NCBI RefSeq assembly: GCF_003627755.1
Contig: NZ_CP032696.1
Span: 248,001-312,000 of the forward strand
Direction: 5' to 3'
DNA length: 64,000 nucleotides
DNA from: Rhizobium jaguaris
Lineage (GTDB): Bacteria > Pseudomonadota > Alphaproteobacteria > Rhizobiales > Rhizobiaceae
The position numbers and the translations under genes are program-made. This document shows positions 20,520-30,043 of the stretch, piece by piece; position 1 is the stretch's first letter, and each line of letters begins with the position of its first letter. Below the pieces are notes generated by a model. That model worked only from the letters and a program-made list of their open reading frames with translations, did not search any database and was not told where the DNA came from.

Positions 20520-21224
20520 TCAGTCGCCCACTTCCTCGAGCGAGTAGCCGGCGGACCTGACGGTGCGAATGATCCTGCGGGACGATGAACTCTCCAGCGT
20601 TCTTCTGAGCCGGCTGACATGGACGTCAACGGTGCGATCACCCACGTGTATGTTGTCCGGCCAGACCGCGTCTATCAACTCGCCTCGGCTAAAGACCCGG
20701 CCCGGATTCTCAAGCAGGTGCCGCAGCAAGTTGAATTCAATCGGTCCGAGATGCATCTCTTCGGCATTGCAGCGGACCCGGTGCGTATCAATCCTCATTT
20801 CAACGTCGCCACAGCAGAGCGACCTACCGTTTTCAATCTTGTAAGGCTCCGGTCGCGCCAATACTGTCTTTGCGCGCAAATAGTCGAGCAGCTTGGCTGG
20901 CGCGATGGGTCGCACGAAGCTCTCGTCAATCCCCGCTTTCAAGAGATCGAGTTGCTGGCCTCCGGCGCCGGGTGCGATCAGCGCTATGACAGGGAGATCG
21001 CCAATCTGGAGCTCCTGCTTTAGCCGGCCGCAGATAGTGGGCTCTGCCGCGCTCGTCGGCTGGCAGTCCAACACGACAGCCTGCGCCCCCCGTTCGCCGA
21101 CAATTGCGAGCGCTTCCTCCAAGCCGTCGACCAACTTACTTGCAAAGCCACCCATCTTCAGAATGTGGCTATAGATCAAATAGAACTCCGCATCTTGCGA
21201 GCAGATCAGGACCAGTGGGATCAT
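20520..21224 (-). CDS. OmpR/PhoB-type response regulator with degenerate receiver
   Basis: A 234-residue transcription factor. The N-terminal about 120 residues fold like a receiver. The usual acidic pair near residue 8 is replaced (C-S-Q-D), and the putative phospho-acceptor is D in V-V-L-D-C. The Lys of the switch region is not obvious, so phosphorylation-independent action is possible. The C-terminal half is a winged helix with R-V-F-S-R-G-E-L-I-D-A-V-W and R-T-V-D-V-H-V-S-R-L-R-R-T-L-E, as in PhoB. It resembles the plasmid-borne regulators of the TtsI/PhoB group in rhizobia. No kinase gene is adjacent. The downstream gene on the same strand is the aminotransferase at 18845. Confidence 0.85.
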   Translation of the reverse strand: MIPLVLICSQDAEFYLIYSHILKMGGFASKLVDGLEEALAIVGERGAQAVVLDCQPTSAAEPTICGRLKQELQIGDLPVIALIAPGAGGQQLDLLKAGIDESFVRPIAPAKLLDYLRAKTVLARPEPYKIENGRSLCCGDVEMRIDTHRVRCNAEEMHLGPIEFNLLRHLLENPGRVFSRGELIDAVWPDNIHVGDRTVDVHVSRLRRTLESSSSRRIIRTVRSAGYSLEEVGD

Positions 21225-22348
21225 CGGCGCTCAGCTCCTTCTTTCAATAAAATGCACTTTGATAGCAATCTGCCATGTTGCTCTCCTCTTTGTTCAAACG
21301 ATCGCGATAGCGCGCGACATGGCTGCACTCAGGCAGCACTCGCCGCGTCGCAACGAAGGACTTCAATATTTGTGCCGACTCGGATGATCTAGCCGAAGGA
21401 AGTTTTGCAATTGTATTTCAACAATTTATTCTAAAAAAAACGCGAGATTGTGTTAACAAGTCTGTGTCGTGGAGCCAACAAAGCCTGCAGAATGTGTCGG
21501 ATGTATTACGTGCAACCGCAATATTTATAAGGATACGAAACATTCGTCGACTCTGTTTCAAGAACCCTGTGTGCTCCTGGCCACCGGAGGCATGCATTAG
21601 TCTTCGCTCAAACAGACGAGGACGTCGATACGGTGCGCATGCCGTCCTTATCCTCAACAGTAGAGGATGGTACGCGACGCGGAAACTCAGCAGGCTGCTC
21701 GAAATCACTCTGATGTTCTTGCCAGCGCCTCACGAGCTGAACCGGCGAGGAAACGACTAGCGTTTATGCGAGAAATCTGGCTTTTTAATCGCATTTCAAA
21801 CATCACGACAATATCGTCGCCATCGTTGCGCCACATGGAGCAAGCTCGTCAATCATTCGTGCAAATTTATATCCGTCGGCCTACAGGAATGGAGATTCAT
21901 TATCATCGCCCTACTCTGTATTGTAAACGAGACTGGCGCCACGCTGAACTAAGCAAATTCAAGGTGAGCGCGACGAACATCCCACCTTTTCTTTTGTGAT
22001 TGAGGCCGCGGGATAAGCTCCTTCATCGATAGGAGCTGAACGGAATGGTTGTCTTCTCTATTCGGCGTGGTGAGGTCAAGCACCTTCTGACTATCCGCAG
22101 CTGCGGTGATTGATGTCTTCGCAGTATCGCGCTTCTCTCCGGGATCGACCTGTGTGGCCCTCCCACTATGGGACCAGAAGAATGAGGCGGAACAATCTAA
22201 TCGGCGACCTAATCGGCGACCTGATCGCAATAAACGACCGTACCAAGACAACACGCGAACTCACCTCATCCGTCGTCCTGCGAAGGACATCTTTCCACCA
22301 CCGGCGGAATCTTCTTGTCTCCTTTTTTTTCGTTACCCTGGTTGCTAA
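21225..22348. other. 1.1 kb without recognised gene
   Basis: AT-richer than its surroundings. Short frames on both strands show no family resemblance and no consistent ribosome-binding site. It may hold the promoter of the regulator and the left flank of the IS110 element. Confidence 0.5.
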
Positions 22349-23386
22349 CTATGCAGCAACAGGCAAGCTCTCCCGTGTCCAGCAGAATTCGGTTCCGTCA
22401 CTCCACATGCGATGCATGATCACCGCAAGCCGTCGTGCCAACGCTACAACCGCCTTTTGCCTCCCGCGGCGTCTGGCGATATTCATCGCCCACGCTTTTA
22501 GCCACGACCATTTCTTGACGTTTACAAGCAGGACTTGTGCTGCTTCGTAAAGCAGGGATCGCATCATCGCGTCACCGCAACAGGATACGCGCCCGACCCG
22601 CTTGCTTTCACCAGACTCGTTCAGTTTCGGCGTCAGCCCGAGCACAGAACCGACCGCCTTTGAATGTGCAAACCGCGCAGGAATATCGATGGTTGCCGTA
22701 TAGGTGAGAGCGACCACGGGGCCGACACCAGGGATCGTCGTCAATCGGCGACAGACTTCATCCTCGCGGACCAAATCCAAAACCTTCTTGTGCAGCTTGG
22801 TGAACTCGTTGCGCAACAGTTTGCGTGCAGCCAACAATGGCTGCATGATTTCGTGTAGATCAGGCCTGTCTTCGACGAGCTCATTGATCCGCTCCTCGAA
22901 TTTGATCTTGCCGACCAATCCGACTTTCAGACCGAAGTTGCGCAACAATCCGCGAATGTCATTCGCGATGGCGATGGCTTTCTCCTGCAAAAGTTTGCGC
23001 GCGGTCAGCAATGCTCGGTGCTTCTGGCTCGTCAATGTCTTCACATGCACAGGCCGATAGAGATTGACGCGCATCATCTGGGCCATGCCACGCGCATCGT
23101 TGCGGTCCGTCTTATTCGGTTGGGCTTTCAAAAATGCCTTGGCATGCCTGGTCTCGATGCAGATCACCGGCAATCCTGCCTTGGCAAGTCCGTCATAAAG
23201 CCATTGCGACAGTGGTCCGGCTTCAAGACCGATCCGCTCAATCTGCCACTTCGGATCCTTGATCACCGAGATCAAATCCTCAGGGTGAGTGGCTACTTTC
23301 GTCTCCCGGCAAATCTTGCCTGTCTCATCAACAATGCAGACCGCGGTCTCTTTCACCGACACATCCAGTGCACAATAGTGTTTCAT
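22349..23386 (-). mobile_element. IS110-family transposase, intact
   Basis: A 345-residue DEDD transposase of the IS110 family. The N-terminal RuvC-like domain has ALDVSVKETAV and NKTDRNDARGMAQMM with its acidic residues, and the C-terminal transposase_20 domain has T-I-P-G-V-G-P-V-V-A and S-G-E-S-K-R-V-G with the catalytic serine region. The start at 23386 matches M-K-H-Y-C-A-L-D-V-S. No frame disruption is seen, so it may be active. IS110 elements lack clear inverted repeats, so I do not give element ends. Confidence 0.9.
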
Positions 23387-23841
23387 GCTGCGCTTCTCCC
23401 TTTGATGTTTGAGGCTGTTGAAAGACATGACCTCGTTTTACCATCAGCCAGAAGCGCAGCACCCCAATCCACAATGGTCAACGCTGAGACGCAAAGCCGA
23501 ATATCCCATCTAATCGCATTCCGTTCGTCAACGGTGATCTGGGCATTCGGCATTGTCAGCGCGTTGCTGAGCGCGCAGCGCGGCATAGGTGGATTGCTTG
23601 GTTCCAGCCTCAGCGGCCATGTTTTGTTCAGAGCTTTCCGGTGCCGGGAGCAGGGTTGTCTCCGCGGTCGACACATGGTCGCCGCACAATGGTCTTCGCA
23701 GGTGGGATCGTCCTAATGTTCGAGGCGCAGTCTCAACGAGCTGCAACCACCAGGAGCGGAATGATCCTGCCCACGTCCGCAGCAGGGACGCTCAGTACCC
23801 AGAGTTTGATGGCGCGCTGAGGGACGAAGGCCGAGCGTCTC

Positions 23842-24213
23842 CTATATGGTCGCGCCAGCCGATGCGTTGAACACTTCTCCCGTTTTGAGCATGCTGTGCA
23901 TGATGACCGCAAGCTTTCGCGCGACCGCCACCGCAGCACGCTTGAAGCCGAGTCGCTCCCGCAGCTTAAGACCCCATTTTTTTAGACCGCTGTCGCTCCT
24001 GGCACTGGTTCTCGTCAGAAGCGCTGTCGCGGCTTCATAAAGCAGCCCACGTAATCGATTGTCACCCCTTCGCGAGATATGGCCGTCATAATCGACCTCG
24101 CCTGATTGGTAGCGCCGAGTTGTCATTCCGAGCCAAGCGCCAACCGAGCGCGACGTTCTGAAGTTTCCTGGATCTTCAATCGCTGCGACGTAGGAGGCGG
24201 CTGTGACAGCGCC
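23842..24213 (-). pseudogene. IS110-family transposase, C-terminal fragment
   Basis: The frame reads G-A-V-T-A-A-S-Y-V-A-A-I-E-D-P-G-N-F, then T-R-R-Y-Q-S-G-E-V-D-Y-D-G-H-I-S-R-R-G-D, typical of the transposase_20 domain, to the natural C-terminus. It continues the N-terminal fragment at 28058-28545; the two are split by the recombinase element between them. Confidence 0.85.
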
Positions 24214-25775
24214 TAGTCACACATTATAATACCCATCTTGCTACGTTATTGAAAGTAAAGGGACACTTGCTCCGCATTTGATGATCGCGGACCCTTTGCA
24301 GCTCTGACGGTCTCGATCAGATACGGATCTTCGATATCCCGTCGTTTGATGACCCATGGCGCACCCTTACAGTATTGCTCGGCAGGGATAATACCCGTGC
24401 GAATCTTTCGTAAGACCGTCATAGAGCTCAGATTAAGCATTTCCGCGGCTTGGGCCAGTGTGACTTGGCCGCGCTCCACCCATTTGCCATCCCGGTGGAC
24501 TGCGATGCCGTGCACATTGCGGAAGCCTCAGACGCGCGATTGTGTCCATCCGTTCGATCGACCGGTCCGCTTTCCTTCCCGATTCAGCATACCGGCAATG
24601 GCCTTGTCAGGCATCATTCGCGCGCAGACGCGGATCAATTTCACCATTTCCGGTTCGCAAGACCATCGTGTCTGACCCCGCCGGTTCTTTCTCACCGTCA
24701 GGCGGATGTGATCACCGCACTGCCAATGCAACAGCAAATGAATCTGGTCACCTTCGACACTTGCTATCACCTCGCACAACACCGCCCTGGCAATACGCTT
24801 GCGCGTCACCGCAGTGGCCGCCGGATGACGCCAGGCGGCCTCCAGATCTCCTCCCATTTGCAATAGACGCTGGCGTTCCTCGACGCTCAAAGCCGCTGGC
24901 CGCTGTCGCAGAAGGGTCTCCAATTCCTCCTCGAGTGTGCGTACGGTCGCCAGGGCATCGTTCCACCGCCGTTCAAGTTCGCGAGCGACCAGACGGTTCT
25001 CGGGATCGACCGTGTCATACTGCCGGCGCGCCCTAGCTGCCTCATACCGCGCTCGTTCCAGCGCCAAATCGATCTGGCACTGCTTTTCGCCAGACTGTTG
25101 TTCACGCTGCGTGATCGCCTGGACCGCCGTTTCAACGCCGAGCGGCTGCAGCAACCGCACGATCTCGCCACCCACCAACTCATCAACCCGCAGCGCTCCG
25201 AACGAGATACAGGGATCTCGCCAGGATTGCTCCGCTTTGCGTCGCAGCTGTAGCGCCCGACATCGCCCTTGGCGCCATGATAACCGACAAGCATCCGGCC
25301 GCCGCAATGACCGCAGCGCAATAGACCGGCGAGCAAAACCTCTCTGCGCACCGGCCCGCGCACCATCATACCCTTACCGCTGGCGATATTAGCGATCAGC
25401 CGTTGGTTCCTTTCAAAGTCCGCCCATGACAAATAGCCTTCGTGATGCTCAACAAGCAAGACCGCCCAGTCTGAGCGATCTTTGCGACGGCCGCGCACGA
25501 TTCGCTTGCGGCCATTTTTGATTATCGTCCGACTTCCGGTTCTGCCAAAGGCGTAAGCACCCGCATAAACAGGATTGGTGAGAAGGTTGTTCACCGTTGT
25601 GTGGACCGGAAGCTTCCACAGCACCTGCTGCTGTGCCGTGATCCCGGGATTGGTGTACGGCAGCGCGATCTGGTCACTGCAAAGCGATAAGAACACCTGG
25701 CGGATGCTTTGCATTGAGTTGGCTCGGTTTGTCTGAACAGTTCCGGGCGTTTCGCTAAGTGGATTTCCGCCTCGA

Positions 25776-26606
25776 TTATGCTGCTACCATCATCGGTGTC
25801 AGCGCGTTGAAGTAAGCCTGATCCGGCGTCTGCCGGTCAAGCGATGAATGTGGGCGTCGTTGGTTGTAAAAGCTTATATAACGACCAATTCCGGCACGAG
25901 CCTCCGGCACGCTTTTGTAGGCATGGAGATAGATCTCCTCATATTTGATCGACCGCCAGAGCCGCTCGACGAAGACGTTGTCGCGCCATGCGCCCTTGCC
26001 ATCCATCGAGATTTCAATCCCGGCCTTCTTAAGCACTGAGGTGAAGTCAACGGAGGTGAACTGCGATCCCTGGTCGGTATTGAAGATCTCTGGCCTGCCA
26101 TATCGGCAAAGAGCTTCCTCGACCGCCTCGATACAAAAAGCCGTCTCCATCGTGATCGACAGCCGCCATGAAAGCACTCGGCGACTGAACCAATCGACGA
26201 CGGCGCAGAGATAGACAAAGCCCCGCGCCATGGGGACGTAGGTCAGGTCCATTGCCCATACCTGGTTGGGTCTGGTGACCGCCAGCTTCCTGAGCAGATA
26301 TGGATAGACCTTGTGACCAAGTGCTGGTTTCGACGTATTCGGACGACGGTAGATCGCCTCAATGCCCATCTTCTTCATCAGCGTCGCGACGTGAAGCCGC
26401 CCCGCGACAAGCCCGTCGGCCTTCAAAAGCCCTTGCAACATGCGACTTCCGGCGAAGGGATAATCGAGATGCAGTTCGTCAATCCGCCGCATCAGAGCCA
26501 GATCGCCGTCTGACGCAGGACGCGGCGAATAATAGACGCTGCCACGGCTGAAGCCGAGAAGCTTCGCCTGGCGAACGACGGACAGTTTGTGCTCGCGATT
26601 GATCAT
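25776..26606 (-). CDS. IS3-family transposase OrfB
   Basis: A 276-residue integrase-core protein with the DDE residues in W-A-M-D-L-T-Y-V-P, N-T-D-Q-G-S-Q-F-T and F-V-E-R-L-W-R-S-I-K-Y-E. The N-terminal HTH_21 segment M-x-R-x-H-x-L-S-V-x-R-Q is also intact. Its start overlaps the orfA stop by four bases, the place where IS3 elements use programmed -1 frameshifting or re-initiation. Probably functional. Confidence 0.93.
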   Translation of the reverse strand: MINREHKLSVVRQAKLLGFSRGSVYYSPRPASDGDLALMRRIDELHLDYPFAGSRMLQGLLKADGLVAGRLHVATLMKKMGIEAIYRRPNTSKPALGHKVYPYLLRKLAVTRPNQVWAMDLTYVPMARGFVYLCAVVDWFSRRVLSWRLSITMETAFCIEAVEEALCRYGRPEIFNTDQGSQFTSVDFTSVLKKAGIEISMDGKGAWRDNVFVERLWRSIKYEEIYLHAYKSVPEARAGIGRYISFYNQRRPHSSLDRQTPDQAYFNALTPMMVAA

Positions 26607-26935
26607 TTCTTTCCGCTCAGCAATCCGGCTTTGCCGAGCGCACTGGATAAAAAATCATTCTCTAACGTCAGTTCCCCAATCTTGGCGTGCAGGGTTTTGA
26701 CATCGACGGTCGGAGCCGCCGGTTCCGCTTTGGCGTCATCGCCGAAAACGCCCGTCGCCCCCTCAAGGAGCTGGTCTTTCCACTGCTTGATCTGATTGGC
26801 ATGCACGTCGAACTGCTGGGATAATTCCACCAGCGTCTGTTCGCCCCTAATGGCGGCAAGCGCCACTTTCGCCTTGAAAGCCGGGCTATGGTTCCGGCGC
26901 GGTCGTCTTGTCATGGTATCTCCTGTTCCCGGCAT
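26603..26935 (-). CDS. IS3-family transposase OrfA
   Basis: A 110-residue helix-turn-helix protein with R-R-N-H-S-P-A-F-K-A-K-V-A-L-A-A near the N-terminus and a leucine-rich coiled-coil C-terminus (L-H-A-K-I-G-E-L-T-L-E-N-D-F-L). It binds the element ends together with OrfB. Confidence 0.92.
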   Translation of the reverse strand: MPGTGDTMTRRPRRNHSPAFKAKVALAAIRGEQTLVELSQQFDVHANQIKQWKDQLLEGATGVFGDDAKAEPAAPTVDVKTLHAKIGELTLENDFLSSALGKAGLLSGKK

Positions 26936-27594
26936 CTAAGCCGAAGTCAGGCAGAAATTCCACTTATCCTTGCTGTCCAAATTTCCCGAGCCAGCTCTCA
27001 TTTCGGCAAAGCGCGTGAAGACCAGCCCAATCGCCTCCCGTACACGCTGGTCGGGATCCTTTTCGATTTTGTCACTGCCCACTTTCACATAGCCGACGGC
27101 AACCGCGAAGAAGAACTCACCCCGTCGAGCCTTTTGCATCAAGGCCTCCATCGAACGGACCCGCAGGAGCGACAGCTCGAGCTCGCTCATTGTCCCCTTC
27201 ATGCCAAGCAAAAGCCGGTCGTTAGGGTGGCGAGCATCGTAAATCCCGTCTTCATCCACGATCACCGCGTTAACCAAGCCGCAAAATTCGATCAGCGTGT
27301 GCCAGTCACGTCCATTACGCGCCGAGCGCGACACCTCGATTGCAAATACCGCGCCGACGCGGCCCTCACAAATCGCTGTCAACAGCTTCTCGAAGCCTGG
27401 ACGGTTCACGCCCGAACCCAAGCGCCCAAGGTCGTCATCGATGACTGTCACATCCGTCCAGCCAAGAGCACGGGCATGCTCGGCAAGGCCATATTGACGC
27501 CGCCGGCTCTCATGATTGTTGGCAAGCTGGTCGACAGTCGATTGGCGAATGTAGATGAAGGCGCCGCGCGTCAGGTGGTCATCTGTGATCTTCA

Positions 27595-27753
27595 TCACTG
27601 ACCTCCGTCACTGCCGGACACGTCGAGGGACTCCGACAGGAGCGCGCTTACCAGGGGCAGTAGCTTGCTCCGCTCTGGCGCTACTATCGGTGCCGGCAGT
27701 GTCTCGGGTGGAAAGAGGTTCAATTGGCGCTGACGGGGTTGGCGCTGTTTCAT
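27595..27753 (-). CDS. 52-residue accessory protein of recombinase element 1
   Basis: A small frame ending TGA that overlaps the recombinase start (TGATG). It begins M-K-Q-R-Q-P-R-Q-R-Q-L-N-L-F-P and has an amphipathic C-terminal half, P-E-R-S-K-L-L-P-L-V-S-A-L-L-S-E. A protein of exactly the same length with the same Q-L-x-L-x-F start and helical half occurs at 32262-32420, in the same position before the second recombinase. The function is unknown; a recombinase partner or DNA-binding factor is possible. Confidence 0.7.
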   Translation of the reverse strand: MKQRQPRQRQLNLFPPETLPAPIVAPERSKLLPLVSALLSESLDVSGSDGGQ

Positions 27754-28066
27754 GCTTGTCTCCTTCTTCGCGACGGGAATCGTCGCGCAGCAAGCTTAAA
27801 CAGGCATCGAGCTCCACACGAAGTTCACGCAGATGCGCTAGCGGCTGACGGGGAGACTCCGTCACCATCATCGTCTCCGCACGATCTTCCGTCATCCAGA
27901 ACGGCAAATGCGCCAGGGTCCCGTCAGGCTGGCGGAAGATCAAAGCGACCTCCTCACCATACCGCCTGCACCCGGCAACAATCACCGTTTCTCCGTAACG
28001 CGGATGAAATCGGTGACGGACAATCGTTTCGCCCGACTGATAGCGGGCATTATGAGGTTGTTGCAC
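27608..28066 (-). CDS. Small beta-rich accessory protein of recombinase element 1
   Basis: The first about 60 residues contain R-H-R-F-H-P-R-Y-G-E-T-V-I-V and Q-P-D-G-T-L-A-H-L-P-F-W-M-T-E-D, which align with the corresponding protein of element 2 (P-D-G-S-R-S-H-I-P-V-A-W-T-D). The apparent start codon at 28066 lies in the host IS110 sequence, so the native start is probably a few codons inside. The 3' part overlaps the 52-codon gene in another frame. Role unknown. Confidence 0.6.
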   Translation of the reverse strand: MQQPHNARYQSGETIVRHRFHPRYGETVIVAGCRRYGEEVALIFRQPDGTLAHLPFWMTEDRAETMMVTESPRQPLAHLRELRVELDACLSLLRDDSRREEGDKHETAPTPSAPIEPLSTRDTAGTDSSARAEQATAPGKRAPVGVPRRVRQ

Positions 28067-28545
28067 CGATGCCCGGTATCGTCATTAAAAGCTTTGTCGC
28101 CTGACTCTGTCGCGCCGCTGCGAGCAGTTGGCGATCAAGATCAGCCGCGCGTTTGCGTATGTCTCGCCACGCATCGAGCAGAGGCAAGATGATCCGTGCG
28201 AGGTTGTCATTCCCAGCTAGAAGCTCTCTCACATTGCCATCGAACGCCCGACCTGTTCCTTTAGGGACGAGACCGAACGTCTTCATTAGGCCGCGAACCT
28301 GGTTGCTTAGCTGGGTTGAGACGCTCAGAAGCTGATTTCGAGCCCCGATTAAGGGGCGTAAGCATGCTGTCGAACGCTTTTACCCGGACCACCTGTAGAA
28401 GCCGGCTTCAGCCAGTTGCGCCAACCCATCCGCATCATTGGCGTCGGTCTTGTTGAGCGTCTCGTTCAAGACCTTTTGTGCGTGCCGCGCTTCGATGCAG
28501 ATTGCAGGAATTCCCTCGGCCGTCAGCGCATGATAGAATCATGTC
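28058..28545 (-). pseudogene. IS110-family transposase, N-terminal fragment with frameshift
   Basis: The minus strand reads H-A-L-T-A-E-G-I-P-A-I-C-I-E-A-R-H-A-Q and N-K-T-D-A-N-D-A-D-G-L-A-Q-L (about 28405-28535), the RuvC-like domain of IS110 transposases. A frame break near 28340 follows, then D-G-N-V-R-E-L-L-A-G-N-D up to I-P-G-I-G-A, where the recombinase element begins. The very N-terminus is missing. The C-terminal part is at 23842-24213. Confidence 0.82.
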
Positions 28546-28559
28546 GATAATGGTGCACG

Positions 28560-29033
28560 GCGATCGCCAGCCCGCAATATCGGCCGTTTGCCCAAGCACC
28601 TTCCGCGTTATGACGAGATCATCGAGCCGGAGAGCAAGACTTCCCCTTGCTGTTCGTTCGAACTTCATTGCATCGGCACGGACGTCAGCAAGGCGCTCGA
28701 CATCGTGCCTGCGTTGTCCGGGTCAAACGGACGATCCGGCCGCGCTATGCCTGCCGGGCTTGCGAAAGCGTTGTTGTGCAGGCGTTGGCACCAGCGCGCG
28801 TGATGGACGGTGGCATGGTGACCACGGCGTTTGCCGCGCATGTCGCTTTTTCGAAGTTTACCTGGCATCTCCCGCTCAATCGCCAGGCGCAGATGCAGGC
28901 CTCCTGCGGCGTCATCATTGATCGGGGAACACTCGGCGCCTGGGTCACGCGGGTCGCCTGGTGGCTGGAGCTTCTCCATGACGAGCTGCTTGCCTTCATC
29001 CGCTCGCAGCCGAGGGTGCTCTGTGACGAGAGT
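28560..29033 (+). pseudogene. IS66-family transposase (TnpC) fragment with frameshift
   Basis: Two overlapping frames together give L-P-K-H-L-P-R-Y-D-E-I-I-E-P-E-S-K, C-C-S-F-E-L-H-C-I-G-T-D-V-S (zinc-finger region) and V-K-R-T-I-R-P-R-Y-A-C-R-A-C, then R-G-T-L-G-A-W-V-T-R-V-A-W-W-L-E-L-L and R-V-L-C-D-E. A one-base shift near 28720 separates them. Similarity to IS66 transposases stops abruptly at C-D-E, where the group II intron appears to begin. Both ends of the gene are missing. Confidence 0.82.
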
Positions 29034-30043
29034 GTGCTGCAGAGCAGCGGAAGGAGTTCAATATGAACTAAGACCGTAGCGTAAAGCTGCGTGAATGATG
29101 GGGGACGGCCCTCCGGGATCGGCTTTCAGGAGCAGGTCTCAAACCAGTCCGAGCTGCTGCGGTAAAGAGCCGTGGTGGTGAGCGTCGGATGAAACGTTCG
29201 GACGAGATCCGAGCAGATGCATGTCCAAAAGACGAACGAAAGTGAACCCTCCGAGGACGCGTCGTTGTGAACTTAAGTGTCGTCGAAACCAGGACCGTTT
29301 CGTCATCCTGGGACACTCCGTCGGGTGCCTGATGACCGGGCGGTCGGCGACCAGCGTAGAGGGGGCGTGAGTTGGACATAGGCTTTCACGCGGAACTGCA
29401 GGAACCAGGCTCCTGATGCCAAGGGAGAAGCTCAAGCGGAGCAAACCGCAAGGCGAGAATACCGATGCAGGAGACTGGGGCAGACCGACCTGTACGAGCG
29501 TTGAAGGCCGTGTAATGGGGGCAGAGCAAAGGGGTCCGATCAGGTGGTCGTATTGTTTGGAACAACTGGAAACAGGATGACTTCGATAGGTACGACAGAC
29601 AAGCCGTTTCGAATTGAGAAACGGCAAGTGTACGAAGCTTACAAAACGGTCAAAGCCAACCATGGTGCAGCCGGGGTGGATGGGCAGACCCTGGAGATGT
29701 TTGAGAAAGACCTTGCAGGAAATCTCTACAAGATCTGGAATCGGATGTCCTCTGGGACGTACTTTCCGCCGCCGGTGCGCGCCGTCTCCATTCCGAAGAA
29801 GACTGGAGGCGAACGGGTTTTGGGTGTGCCCACCGTCGACGATCGGATCGCGCAGATGGTGGTCAAGCAGATGATCGAGCCGGATTTGGACTCCCTCTTT
29901 CTTCCCGACTCCTACGGTTACAGGCCGGGAAAATCGGCCCTGGATGCCGTGGGCGTGACGCGCCAGCGGTGCTGGAAGTATGATCGGGTTCTCGAATTCG
30001 ACATCAAAGGGCTGTTGGATCGACTTTCATAATGCCCCCTGGC

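Larger units (their letters stand above)
25734..26979 (-). mobile_element. IS3-family insertion sequence
   Basis: An element of about 1.25 kb carrying orfA and orfB, inserted in the recombinase gene. The outer ends read TGAACAG on the left and, reversed, TGGACAG on the right, each followed some bases later by TAAGTGGA and TTTC-GCCT-like blocks, so they form imperfect terminal inverted repeats. I cannot define a target duplication with confidence. Confidence 0.8.
24246..27595 (-). pseudogene. Large serine recombinase, split by IS3 element and frameshifted
   Basis: The N-terminal resolvase domain is at 26980-27595, with the catalytic serine in F-I-Y-I-R-Q-S-T-V and the D-D-L-G-R-L-G-S-G and E-V-S-R-S-A-R-N motifs. 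After the IS3 insertion the recombinase domain resumes near 25730 (S-I-R-Q-V-F-L-S-L, then N-P-V-Y-A-G-A-Y) and the zinc ribbon C-G-H-C-G-G. A frameshift near 25230 moves the reading to another frame, and a further break near 24520 separates the C-terminal helix-turn-helix (V-T-L-A-Q-A-A-E-M-L-N-L-S). It is non-functional; the intact relative is at 30044-32269. Confidence 0.85.
24211..28063 (-). mobile_element. Serine-recombinase element 1 (disrupted), inserted in an IS110 gene
   Basis: The element carries three genes read leftward: a small PDG/HxP-W-T protein, a 52-residue protein and a large serine recombinase. Joining the outer sequences restores the IS110 reading frame as I-P-G-I-G-A-V-T-A, with GC shared at both junctions, so the borders are known to within a few bases. 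Near the ends lie the inverted sequences ATAATACCCATC (24226-24237) and, reversed, TCATAATGCCC (28045-28055). The element is itself interrupted by the IS3 element at 25734-26979. Confidence 0.75.

Noticed and set aside
20520..21224. Naming the regulator ttsI
   Set aside because: Only general resemblance; no tts box or type III secretion genes in the window.
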